From positions 1,860,001 through 1,924,000 of the forward strand of contig NZ_CP045032.1 of the NCBI RefSeq assembly GCF_009026825.1: a DNA stretch of 64,000 nt, in the 5' to 3' direction. How positions within the stretch are numbered: the first letter of the stretch is position 1; each line of letters opens with the position of its first letter. The notes beneath the pieces were generated by a model, which was not told where the DNA came from, did not search any database, and saw nothing but the letters and a program-made list of their open reading frames with translations. Shown in pieces: positions 27,804 through 37,829 of this stretch. Made by a program: the position numbers and the translations under genes. This DNA comes from Corynebacterium urogenitale (GTDB lineage: Bacteria; Actinomycetota; Actinomycetes; Mycobacteriales; Mycobacteriaceae).

Positions 27804-28613
27804 CTAACTCTTCCTCAGTTCGTGGCTCAGCGCGTCCAGCTCGCCACCGCCAGCCATCTCCAAAGTGAGCTGTTCGAGGCTCACGTCGGATCGCGGCGCG
27901 TCGAGCACCTGGCGTCCCATGTTCAGCAGGACAAAGTGATCTCCCACCAGATGCGCGTGATGCGGGTTATGAGTAATGAGAATGACTCCCACGCCGCTAT
28001 CCGCTGCTGCACGAACAAACCGCAGCACCATTCCGGACTGCTTCACGCCCAGCGCCGCCGTCGGCTCATCAAGGATCAGCACACGCGCACCAAAGTACAG
28101 CGCACGTGCAATAGCCACGACCTGTCGCTGACCGCCGGACAGCGTACTGATCGGCACCTCTACGTCCTTCAGGTTCACGCCCATCTTCGCCAATTCCTCA
28201 GCGGTGATGCGCTTCATCTCCTCTGCCTTCAGCTGGCCAAGGAAGCCCGTGAGTTCCTGCCCCAGGAAGAAATTGCGCCACACGCTCATCTGATCCACCA
28301 CAGCCAAGTCCTGATAAACAGTGGCAATACCTTTGTCCAGCGCATTCTTGGGCGAAGAAAACTCCACTTCCTCACCCTCGAGGAAGATCTGTCCCGCGGT
28401 CGGCGCGTGGCGCCCCGCGAGCATCTTAATCAGTGTCGATTTACCCGCACCATTATCACCCAGTACACAGGTGACCTGGCCAGGCTGGATGCTCAAGTTA
28501 ATACCCTTGAGCACCTCTACTTCGCCATAGGCTTTGTCCACATCACGAAGAACAATCAGCCCTTCAGGAATGTCTACGGTTGCGGACGCAGTGGCGTCGG
28601 ATATGGAGGTCAT
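27804..28613 (-). CDS. sugar-type ABC importer ATP-binding protein
   Basis: 269 residues, a single ABC domain: Walker A GDNGAGKST, signature LSGGQRQVVAIARAL, Walker B VLILDEPTAA and H-loop THNPHHA. The class (FrcA/RbsA-N-like, one domain) fits a CUT2 sugar importer. Its start overlaps the permease stop (ATGA, 28610-28613). The ATPase energises uptake through the permease at 28610-29680. Confidence 0.92.
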   Translation of the reverse strand: MTSISDATASATVDIPEGLIVLRDVDKAYGEVEVLKGINLSIQPGQVTCVLGDNGAGKSTLIKMLAGRHAPTAGQIFLEGEEVEFSSPKNALDKGIATVYQDLAVVDQMSVWRNFFLGQELTGFLGQLKAEEMKRITAEELAKMGVNLKDVEVPISTLSGGQRQVVAIARALYFGARVLILDEPTAALGVKQSGMVLRFVRAAADSGVGVILITHNPHHAHLVGDHFVLLNMGRQVLDAPRSDVSLEQLTLEMAGGGELDALSHELRKS

Positions 28614-29680
28614 GAGCGAGCACCTGCCCAGCGGGAGAAGGAATTATTCGTAATGACGGCGAACAACAACATGGCGCCGAGGAAGAACTTGAACCAGTCC
28701 GGGTTCCAACCGGCGTACACGATGCCCTGGTTAGTCATACCGAAAATCAAGGCACCGATAGCGGTACCGATAGCCGTGCCACGGCCGCCAGTCAGTGCGC
28801 AACCGCCAATCACGGCGGCGATGATGTAGAGGAATTCATTGCCCACACCCTGACCGGCCTGGATGGAGTCGAAGGCAAAGAGGTTGTGCATGCCCACGAA
28901 CCACGCCGCGAAACCGACGAACATGAACAAAATGATCTTCACGCGGCGCACCGGCACACCCACCGCGCGGGCTGCATCCGCATCACCACCGACGGCGAAG
29001 ATCCAGTTGCCGAAACGCGTCTTAAACAGCAGCCAGCTGGCTAAGGCCACGAACAGCAACCACCAGAAGATCGTCACGCGCACGCTCACGCCGAAGATAT
29101 CCACCGAGCTTGCGAACACCACCTCCGCGGAAGGAAAGCCTTCCATGTCGGAAATCGTTGGTGTGGCAACCTGACCCGTGACCAACTTTGTCACAGCGAG
29201 GTTGATGCCCTGCAGCATGAGGAAGGCCGCCAGCGTGATGAGGAAGCTGGGGATACCTGTGCGCATCACCATGTAGCCATTGAAGGCACCAATAGCCAGG
29301 GCAATGAACAAGCTGGCAAAAACTCCCACCCAGCTGTTGAGCCAGAAGTTGTAGTTCAGCATCGTCGCGGCCAAAGCAGCGGTGGTCACGGCCACGCCGG
29401 AGGAGAGATCAAACTCATCGCCGATCATCAGCAGGCCGACAGCCAGAGCCATGATGCCGATTGTGGAGCTGGCGTACAGCACCGTCGCGAAAGCATCGAG
29501 GCTCCGAAATGCCGGGGCAACGATCATGAAGAGCGTAAAAATGGCGATCGCGCCGAGCACGCTGGTGAGCTCGGGACGTTTCATCACGGCGAGCACACCG
29601 CTTTCCCGCTTGTCATCCCACGACGCCACCGGCGCCCGATCCGCAGCACTTTCTGCAAAGGCTGGGGTGTCCGCGGTCAT
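28610..29680 (-). CDS. sugar-type ABC importer permease
   Basis: 356 residues, hydrophobic throughout with about 8-10 membrane helices and the CUT2 permease signature region GGRGTAIGTAIGALIFGMTN. Family BPD_transp_2 (RbsC/FrcC). Stop and start codons overlap with both neighbours (ATGA), giving an operon binding protein, permease, ATPase. Substrate not readable from sequence. Confidence 0.92.
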   Translation of the reverse strand: MTADTPAFAESAADRAPVASWDDKRESGVLAVMKRPELTSVLGAIAIFTLFMIVAPAFRSLDAFATVLYASSTIGIMALAVGLLMIGDEFDLSSGVAVTTAALAATMLNYNFWLNSWVGVFASLFIALAIGAFNGYMVMRTGIPSFLITLAAFLMLQGINLAVTKLVTGQVATPTISDMEGFPSAEVVFASSVDIFGVSVRVTIFWWLLFVALASWLLFKTRFGNWIFAVGGDADAARAVGVPVRRVKIILFMFVGFAAWFVGMHNLFAFDSIQAGQGVGNEFLYIIAAVIGGCALTGGRGTAIGTAIGALIFGMTNQGIVYAGWNPDWFKFFLGAMLLFAVITNNSFSRWAGARS

Positions 29681-30708
29681 CGCAGCCCCTCCTTCGCAGC
29701 ATCCGCGATGGTGTCCACATTGGACTTATCAACGAAGCTGGGACCCGTGAGCACAGCTTGCCCACCGCCGACAGTGGAACCGTTGCGCTTGGCCAGCCAG
29801 AGCGCGTCAATAGCCATGTAACCCTGCAGGTACGGCTGCTGATCCACAGCAAACTGGACGTCGCCGTTACGGATGGCCTCCACGAGCTCAGCATTCGTGT
29901 CGAAGGTTGCGACCTTCGCATCAGATCCAGCGGCCTGAGCGGCCTTGACGCCGACGAGTGCCACAGGGGCGACGAGCCCCATGATGTAGTCGATGGTTTT
30001 GTCCTGCGACAACTTGGCCTGGAGGGTGGATTGCACGTTGGTGAGATCCATGCCGTTGACGTAAATCGTCTCTACCTTCGCACCCTTGGCACCGTCCTTG
30101 ATACCTCCGCAGCGAGATTCCTGGGAAGTATTGCCCTGTTCGTGAATGACGCACAGGACGTGCTTGGCGCCATCTTTGTCGAGGCGTTCACCAGCGCGCT
30201 CACCAGCGATGGACTCATCCTGGCCGAAGAAAGCGCTCAGACCGTAGTCCTTGTAGCGGTCCATACCGTAGTCCTTGTAGCGGTCCATACCGGCATTGAG
30301 GCCCACGACCGGAATATCTGCCTCCGCGGCTTTCTTCGCCGCAGGCCCGATGGCTTCGACGGTCGGCATGGTCACGGCAATGCCATCGACCTTGGAGTCG
30401 ATAGCATTCTGCACCAGGTTCGCTTGTTCCGGTGCCTGCGGCGAGGAACTGTAACGCAGCTCCAGGTTATTTTTCTTCGCAGCATCTTCGGCGCCGGCTC
30501 GCACGAGATCCCAAAAGGTATCCCCTGGGGCACCGTGGCTGATCATGGCAACGGTGTAGCGTGGCGTGTCTACACCACCGCCACCGCCTTCTGAGCCGTT
30601 GGAGCGCGGTCGCCCACCCGTGGCCGAGCACGCCGTCACGAGACCAAGCGTGGCGATGAGGATGAGCGCCACGACTGCCTGTTGAATTCTGCGAAGGTTA
30701 ATTGACAC
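29677..30708 (-). CDS. sugar-type ABC importer substrate-binding lipoprotein
   Basis: 343 residues from a GTG at 30708. Lipoprotein signal with lipobox LVTACS (Cys near residue 27), then a periplasmic-binding-protein type 1 fold: YTVAMISHGAPGDTFWDLVR, DGIAVTMPTVEAIGPAAKKA, VAFDTN-like VATFDTNAELVEAIRNGD and QQPYLQGYMAIDAL. It captures a sugar or related solute outside the membrane. It contains an exact 24-bp tandem duplication giving MDRYKDYGMDRYKDYG in the hinge/ligand loop after GLNAG (repeat at 30241-30288), absent in the expected family pattern. Confidence 0.9.
   Translation of the reverse strand: MSINLRRIQQAVVALILIATLGLVTACSATGGRPRSNGSEGGGGGVDTPRYTVAMISHGAPGDTFWDLVRAGAEDAAKKNNLELRYSSSPQAPEQANLVQNAIDSKVDGIAVTMPTVEAIGPAAKKAAEADIPVVGLNAGMDRYKDYGMDRYKDYGLSAFFGQDESIAGERAGERLDKDGAKHVLCVIHEQGNTSQESRCGGIKDGAKGAKVETIYVNGMDLTNVQSTLQAKLSQDKTIDYIMGLVAPVALVGVKAAQAAGSDAKVATFDTNAELVEAIRNGDVQFAVDQQPYLQGYMAIDALWLAKRNGSTVGGGQAVLTGPSFVDKSNVDTIADAAKEGLR
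30241..30288 (-). repeat. exact 24-bp tandem duplication inside the binding-protein gene
   Basis: Copies at 30241-30264 and 30265-30288 are identical and in frame, each coding MDRYKDYG on the minus strand. No such repeat is needed by the fold; it looks like a recent slippage event. Confidence 0.95.
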
Positions 30709-30804
30709 AAAGCACGATTGTGCGCAGGTCAGGGGCGGTAGTCAATTTGCTTCCCAGGAGCCTTTAACGATTAAGAGCGCTCATGCTGGGGCAATGCGCA
30801 GAAA

Positions 30805-32145
30805 CTACTTTTCCTCCGAGGGCTGCCCGGCCTCGCCTTCGCCATCGGCCATGTCGTCGTCGGCATCGTCCTCATCGTCGAGGCTCAGACCCAACTGCTC
30901 GAGCTCGGCCTTGAGGTTCTCCATGGACAGCTCCATCTGCTCCTGTCCCTCCATGCCGTGCATGTGTCCGTGGGCATGGGAATGATTGTGCAGCGCCCCG
31001 AGGGCTCCCGACATCTCCGCACCGTCTTCTTCCTCACCAGCCGTCTCTGCACCAAAGTGCTCCCCCAGCTCCGCGTAGGCCGGGTAGATGACATTGCGCT
31101 CAAGATCCTCACGCAGCGGGGAGGAGCAGAACGCATGCTCGAGGGCGTTGGTCGTCATCTCCAGCAGCTGCCAGTACTCCAGGTCAAAAGCTTCTGCCAG
31201 CACCTCAAACTCGCGGGACATCGTCGTGCCCGAAACCAAGCGGTTGTCGGTATTGATGGTGCACACGAAGCCCATCTCGTAGAGCAGGTTGAACGGGTGA
31301 TCCGCGATCTCATCGGCGACGCCGGTTTGGGTGTTAGAGGTGGGGCAGATTTCCAGTGGGATCCGCTGATCGCGCACAGCCTGGGCAATTGGCCCCAGCT
31401 CGAGGCCGCTCATGGTGGCGTCGAAATCCTCGTAGATTCGCACGCCATGACCAATGCGGCGCGCTCCCTGCGCCAGCGCATCCTTCATGGACTCTGGCCC
31501 AGCGGCCTCGCCCGCGTGGATGGTAAACGGCACGAGGTTGGCGCGGAGCAGGTCGAAGGCCTCTGAATGGTTCGACGCCGGGAAGCCCGCCTCTGCACCC
31601 GCAATGTCGAAGCCCACCACGTATCCCTCGCCTGGGGTGTGATCGCCGAAGTTGTCGACCGTCAACTGAGCAATTTCCGTTGCCCTGTCTGCGTGGCGCA
31701 TGGCGCAGATGATGAGGCGGACGTGAATGCGCTTCCCCTGCTCCGAGACGAGCCGCTCCCCCTCCTTCACGCCCTCCACCGTGGCCTCCACGACTTCCTG
31801 CAAGCTCAGGCCATCCTTGAGGTGCTGCTCCGGGGCATAACGCAGCTCGGCGTAGCAGACATTATCCGCGGCCAAGTCCTCCACGGCCTCGCGGGTGACT
31901 CGGATCAGAGACTCACGAGTCTGCATCACTGCAGTGGTGTGGTCGAACGTCGTCAGGTAAGTGGGCAGATCCCCGGAGTTCGCGGCATCATAAAACCACT
32001 GTTCCAGCTCTGCCGGATCAGTGGTTGGAAGAGTGTGCCCAATCTTCTCGGCTAGTTCAACGATGGTACTTGGCCGTAGGCCTCCATCGAGGTGGTCGTG
32101 GAGTTCAACTTTGGGCAGACGGGCAATAACGTTCGAATCGATCAT
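30805..32145 (-). CDS. add: adenosine deaminase with His-rich acidic C-terminal extension
   Basis: 446 residues starting MIDSNVIARLPKVELHDHLD. Metal and catalytic residues of the family are present: HDHLDGG, HAGEAAGPES, RIGHG, CPTSNTQTG and the NTDNR aspartate. It deaminates adenosine to inosine, matching the salvage genes punA and upp in the window. Family members usually end near residue 350; here about 80 extra residues contain HNHSHAHGHMHG (six His in eleven) followed by a Glu/Asp-rich tail (DDEDDADDD). Leaderless start from TAGAAT at 32154-32159; a longer frame to 32325 is not supported. Confidence 0.92.
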   Translation of the reverse strand: MIDSNVIARLPKVELHDHLDGGLRPSTIVELAEKIGHTLPTTDPAELEQWFYDAANSGDLPTYLTTFDHTTAVMQTRESLIRVTREAVEDLAADNVCYAELRYAPEQHLKDGLSLQEVVEATVEGVKEGERLVSEQGKRIHVRLIICAMRHADRATEIAQLTVDNFGDHTPGEGYVVGFDIAGAEAGFPASNHSEAFDLLRANLVPFTIHAGEAAGPESMKDALAQGARRIGHGVRIYEDFDATMSGLELGPIAQAVRDQRIPLEICPTSNTQTGVADEIADHPFNLLYEMGFVCTINTDNRLVSGTTMSREFEVLAEAFDLEYWQLLEMTTNALEHAFCSSPLREDLERNVIYPAYAELGEHFGAETAGEEEDGAEMSGALGALHNHSHAHGHMHGMEGQEQMELSMENLKAELEQLGLSLDDEDDADDDMADGEGEAGQPSEEK

Positions 32146-32153
32146 GACTCCGC

Positions 32154-32159
32154 ATTCTA
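32154..32159 (-). promoter_or_regulatory. leaderless -10 box (TAGAAT) of adenosine deaminase
   Basis: Minus-strand TAGAAT exactly 8 nt before the ATG at 32145, in the context TTGCGTAGAATG, nearly identical to the upp promoter. Confidence 0.55.
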
Positions 32160-32182
32160 CGCAAAGCCATGAACGCGAGATC

Positions 32183-33262
32183 TTAGCGTCGGAAAAGAGA
32201 GGACACCGCGCCACCGACGAGAACGCCGACCGCAGCGCCGGCACCGAGCAGACCTGCACGACCCGCATCGGAGGAACCCGCGCGAACCTCCTGACGCACG
32301 CGGATGATCGCAGCTGCTGGCGCATCAGGAGTCTGGTTAGCCATCGACTCCGGTGTGGTTGCCGCCCAAGCAGAGCAGTACAGCAAGATGCGCCAGATGA
32401 AGTACATCAGCACCATCACACCGATGATCGGACCAAAGGTGGCAGCCGCCGGATTGTTAAGAGCATTGGAGAAGAACATGGTGGCGAACTGCTTGAAGAT
32501 CTCAAAAGCAATCGCGCCGATGATCGCGGCCTTCGCCACGGACTTCCGGTGGGTCTTCGTGCGTGGCAGCATGCCGATGAGCCAGGCGAAGACAAACCAG
32601 TTAGCAATTACGCCAATGATCAGTGCCACCGCGAAGGTCAGCCAACGAATGCCGGGGAAATCCTGCAGACCAACCATCTCAATCAGTCGAGTGGTCAGGC
32701 CGGAGTTGCCGATGGTGGTAATGGCGAACGCCGCGATGAAGGAGACCAGCAAGCCGATCAGAGCAATGAGGTCCTTCAGCTTGCCGACGACGAAGTTATC
32801 TGCCAGACCGGAAACTCGCCACATGGCCGATGCGCCCATGCGCAGGTGGGAGATCCAGGTCAGGCCAGTCCACAGGGCCAACAGCAAACCAATGGAGAAG
32901 ACGGAAGCTCGCTGGGCCACAGCATCCTCAATGACGGTGCTGAGCAAATCTCCCATCTGGCCTCCGGCGGAGTCGGTGACCTTTTCGATCACGGAGTCCA
33001 TCAGTTCCTGATTACCCGCCAGAACCATCGCCACAATGGAGAAGGTCAGCATGAGCAGTGGGAAGAGAGACAGGACGGAAAAGTAGGTGATGCCAGCGGC
33101 GAACTGATTGCCGCCTTGCTCGCCATAGCGCTCCTGCATGCGCATAACGTGGTCAAACCACGGCCACTTGTCGCGGTACTTATCGATGGCACCTGGCTCA
33201 TCCTCACGGGTGCGTTCCACACCGTAGTTGTCCAGGTCTGCCTTTTCTGACTTGGTGACCAT
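32183..33262 (-). CDS. YihY/UPF0761 family membrane protein
   Basis: 359 residues from ATG 33262 (GGAGG 11 nt upstream; an in-frame start at 33310 exists). After a charged N-terminus it has DKWPWFDHVMRMQERYGEQG and GNQFAAGITYFSVLSLFPLL, the signature of the YihY (formerly mis-called RNase BN) family, then about six membrane helices and a basic Pro/Ala tail ending SSLFRR. Function in the membrane is not established. It lies downstream of trpS after a terminator. Confidence 0.88.
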   Translation of the reverse strand: MVTKSEKADLDNYGVERTREDEPGAIDKYRDKWPWFDHVMRMQERYGEQGGNQFAAGITYFSVLSLFPLLMLTFSIVAMVLAGNQELMDSVIEKVTDSAGGQMGDLLSTVIEDAVAQRASVFSIGLLLALWTGLTWISHLRMGASAMWRVSGLADNFVVGKLKDLIALIGLLVSFIAAFAITTIGNSGLTTRLIEMVGLQDFPGIRWLTFAVALIIGVIANWFVFAWLIGMLPRTKTHRKSVAKAAIIGAIAFEIFKQFATMFFSNALNNPAAATFGPIIGVMVLMYFIWRILLYCSAWAATTPESMANQTPDAPAAAIIRVRQEVRAGSSDAGRAGLLGAGAAVGVLVGGAVSSLFRR

Positions 33263-33320
33263 AGCTGGGCCATCCTCCTTGGCGCAAAAACTCAAACGTC
33301 TATCCGTCACACTGTAACGG

Positions 33321-33352
33321 AAAAAGCCCCCTCACCATGTGGCAAGGGGGCA
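33321..33352 (-). terminator. intrinsic terminator of trpS
   Basis: GCCCCCT (33326-33332) pairs with AGGGGGC (33345-33351); on the minus strand a TTTTT run follows. It lies 17 nt after the trpS stop. Confidence 0.75.
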
Positions 33353-33368
33353 TTTAGGCTCGTCAGCG

Positions 33369-35248
<1,880 letters not shown>

Positions 35249-35252
35249 AGCG

Positions 35253-36266
35253 CTACGCGTACTCGACGATCACCGGAGAGTGGTCCGACCAGCGCAGGTC
35301 GTAGGCCGCAGCCTTGTCCACCCACGCCTTCCGAGCCCGTTCATTCAAGCCCTTCGTGGCCACCTGCAGGTCAATACGCCATCCAGCGTTGGTATCGAAG
35401 GCCTGCCCGCGGTAGGTCCACCAGCTGAAGACATCCATCGATTCCGGATCGAGGCGACGCATCACATCGAACCACTGTGGATCCTCGGCCGCACCCGAGG
35501 CTAGGCGCTGTTGCGCAAGCTCACCCGGCGCGTACTCCACCGCACCGTAGAAGTCGCCCGCAGCACCGCCAGGATTACCGTTGCGCCCCACATCTTCCGC
35601 GTCGCCCACCTGCGTAGAAGCATCCGGCCACACGCCCAACACGTGATCCAAGAACGCGCGCTCATCGGGCAGATAGCCGGACTTCGTGCGGTTCGTCTTC
35701 CAATTCTTCAGGTCCGCCCGCCGGTGGCAGATATTCCAGTCGCCGCCGATGATGGTCTCCTGCCCACGCTCAGCCCGACCGTTCATGAACGGAGCGAAAG
35801 CATCGAGGAACCTGTACTTCTCATCCTGCTTCGCCGTATTCGCGGAACCAGACGGCAGGTAGAGGCTCGCGACCGTCACGTCCCCAACCCCTTCGATGCC
35901 CGACGCCACCTTCGCCTCGATGTAGCGGCCCGAATCATCGAATTCGCGCGCCTCTGGGATCTCCACCCCGTTATCACCGTGGCCAAAACCAATGGTCACA
36001 TCTTTTAGCTCCGAGCGGGAGAGGATACCCACACCTGCGCGCCCCTTAGCTGCAGCCGGGGCCTGTGCGAGGTACCACCCAGCATCGAGCGCTGGAGCGA
36101 GAGCCAGGTGAGTCTGCTTCTCATCAGCACGCACCTCCTGCATCAGCACGACATCCGCACTCGTTTCCTCCAGCCAAGGCAAAATGCCACGATTAGCCTC
36201 GCTGCGTTCCTTGGCAGCAGCGCGAATTCCATTGACGTTGACGGTGGCGACGGTGAAAGTACTCAT
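35253..36266 (-). CDS. xthA: exodeoxyribonuclease III / AP endonuclease
   Basis: 337 residues. Endonuclease-exonuclease-phosphatase fold with ATVNVNGIRAAAKE, VVLMQEVRADEKQ (metal Glu), GGDWNICHRRADLKNWKTNR and the final DLRWSDHSPVIVEY (catalytic Asp-His). It nicks abasic sites in base-excision repair. A -10 box AGCCTA/TAGGCT (36275-36280) sits 8 nt before the ATG, again leaderless. It contains one copy of the CGACGCCACC word. Confidence 0.93.
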   Translation of the reverse strand: MSTFTVATVNVNGIRAAAKERSEANRGILPWLEETSADVVLMQEVRADEKQTHLALAPALDAGWYLAQAPAAAKGRAGVGILSRSELKDVTIGFGHGDNGVEIPEAREFDDSGRYIEAKVASGIEGVGDVTVASLYLPSGSANTAKQDEKYRFLDAFAPFMNGRAERGQETIIGGDWNICHRRADLKNWKTNRTKSGYLPDERAFLDHVLGVWPDASTQVGDAEDVGRNGNPGGAAGDFYGAVEYAPGELAQQRLASGAAEDPQWFDVMRRLDPESMDVFSWWTYRGQAFDTNAGWRIDLQVATKGLNERARKAWVDKAAAYDLRWSDHSPVIVEYA

Positions 36267-36280
36267 GGGGTCACAGCCTA

Positions 36281-37576
36281 CTAACTGGGTGAGACAGTCC
36301 GCTGATCGGTGAGGCGCTGAGCCTTAGCCGCTGCCTGCTGGCGTCGTCGAAGAAGGAAAGCGGGGATCCACAGCAGCGCACCGCACAACGCCATGACCGC
36401 GCCCGCGAGCGCTGGAGTGGAATATCCATAACCCGCAGCGATCACAGCACCACCCACCGCAGCACCCGCCGCATTAGCCATGTTCAAGGCCGAGTGATTA
36501 AGCGCCGCCGCCAACGTCTGGGCCTCCCCCGCTACATCCATCAGACGAGTCTGCAAACTCGGAACCAGCATGGAACCCATGAAGCCGATCGTGCCGAAGT
36601 TGAGAATGCCAAGCCACGCAATGTGAGAAGTGAAGTAGAACGCGCTCAACACGAAAATGAGGGTGACCAGCACACCGACGATCGTGTACTCCAAATTACG
36701 ATCGGCAAACACCCCACCGATGTACGTTCCGAAAACCATGCCGATGCCGTACACCATGAGAGGCAGCCAAATCATCTCCGGGCTAAAGCCCGCATTCTCC
36801 GTCAAGGTAAAGGAAATATAGGTATAGACAGCGAACATGCCCCCGAAGCCCACAGTGCCAATACCCAAAGTGAACAGCACCTGGGAATTGATAAGAGCAC
36901 CGAGCTCCGTCAGCGGCTTCGTCTTCGGCATCAGGGTCATGTGCGGCAGAGTGAACCACAGGGCGCAGACCGTGACCAGCCCCACGGCGGCAACGAGCAT
37001 GAACGCGGCATTCCAACCGAAAGTGGCCCCCAGCCATTGCGCCGCGGGCACGCCGGCCACCGTCGCAATAGATAAACCCAAGCCGGACAGAGCAACGTAC
37101 TTGCCCCGTTTACCCTGCGGCGCGAGGGAGGCTGCAATCAAGGCCGTCACCGAAAAGTACGCTCCATGCGGGAAGCCTCCGATGAAACGCGACAGCACGA
37201 GCAACTCGTAATTGTGAGCAAAGACACTCAAACCATTGCCAATGGTGAAAGCGGCCATCAGCAGCAAAGCCAAACGACGACGCGGAATGGAACCGGTGAG
37301 GGTCGTGATCAACGGCGCACCAACCACCACACCGAGGGCATAGGCGGAGATAATATGGCCCGCCTGATCCTCCGGAATGTGGAAATCCTCAGCAATGAGA
37401 TTCAGCAATCCCATTGCCACAAACTCCGTGGTACCGATGCCGAAACCACCGAGAGCCATCGCCACCATCGTGATGACGCGGCGACGGTGGGTGATCTCAG
37501 TCTGGCATGGCAAAGCGCGCCTGTGAAGGCGCTGCCGCGAGTCATTCGAGTGGGAGGGATTGGTTTCTTCAGACAA
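36281..37576 (-). CDS. MFS transporter, AraJ/YdhP-like drug or sugar efflux type
   Basis: 431 residues with 12 predicted membrane helices. MALGGFGIGTTEFVAMGLLN near the start and the loop GSIPRRRLALLLMA are typical of the DHA1 AraJ-like group. Charged N-terminal 35 residues are cytoplasmic. The substrate is not readable. It is divergent from icd across a 253-bp control region. Confidence 0.88.
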   Translation of the reverse strand: MSEETNPSHSNDSRQRLHRRALPCQTEITHRRRVITMVAMALGGFGIGTTEFVAMGLLNLIAEDFHIPEDQAGHIISAYALGVVVGAPLITTLTGSIPRRRLALLLMAAFTIGNGLSVFAHNYELLVLSRFIGGFPHGAYFSVTALIAASLAPQGKRGKYVALSGLGLSIATVAGVPAAQWLGATFGWNAAFMLVAAVGLVTVCALWFTLPHMTLMPKTKPLTELGALINSQVLFTLGIGTVGFGGMFAVYTYISFTLTENAGFSPEMIWLPLMVYGIGMVFGTYIGGVFADRNLEYTIVGVLVTLIFVLSAFYFTSHIAWLGILNFGTIGFMGSMLVPSLQTRLMDVAGEAQTLAAALNHSALNMANAAGAAVGGAVIAAGYGYSTPALAGAVMALCGALLWIPAFLLRRRQQAAAKAQRLTDQRTVSPS

Positions 37577-37829
37577 GGATTGTTGCTTCCAATACAGGTA
37601 GTAGCCGACAGGGGTGGCGTCGGGAAAGAATTTATAGATCTATTTCTGCTTTTCGCGAGACAACACTACGCCAGACCCCGTAAGGTTCACAGGTTTAGCG
37701 TTTGCCGTATTCTTGGAAACTAAACCGGCCGATGCGCTCCGGATTGCTCCAACAGCTCAGCGATCCGGCGCCTCGGTGGAATGATAAAGACAAGTTACCC
37801 AACCACGAACGCAGGGAGACTGACGCCTC
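37577..37829. promoter_or_regulatory. divergent MFS/icd control region
   Basis: Holds an inverted repeat GGTTTAG (37692-37698) / CTAAACC (37720-37726), a 10-bp palindrome ATAGATCTAT (37634-37643) and one reverse copy of the CGACGCCACC word (37613-37622). The icd ATG has AGGGAG 11 nt upstream. I cannot assign the sites to a known regulator. Confidence 0.4.
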
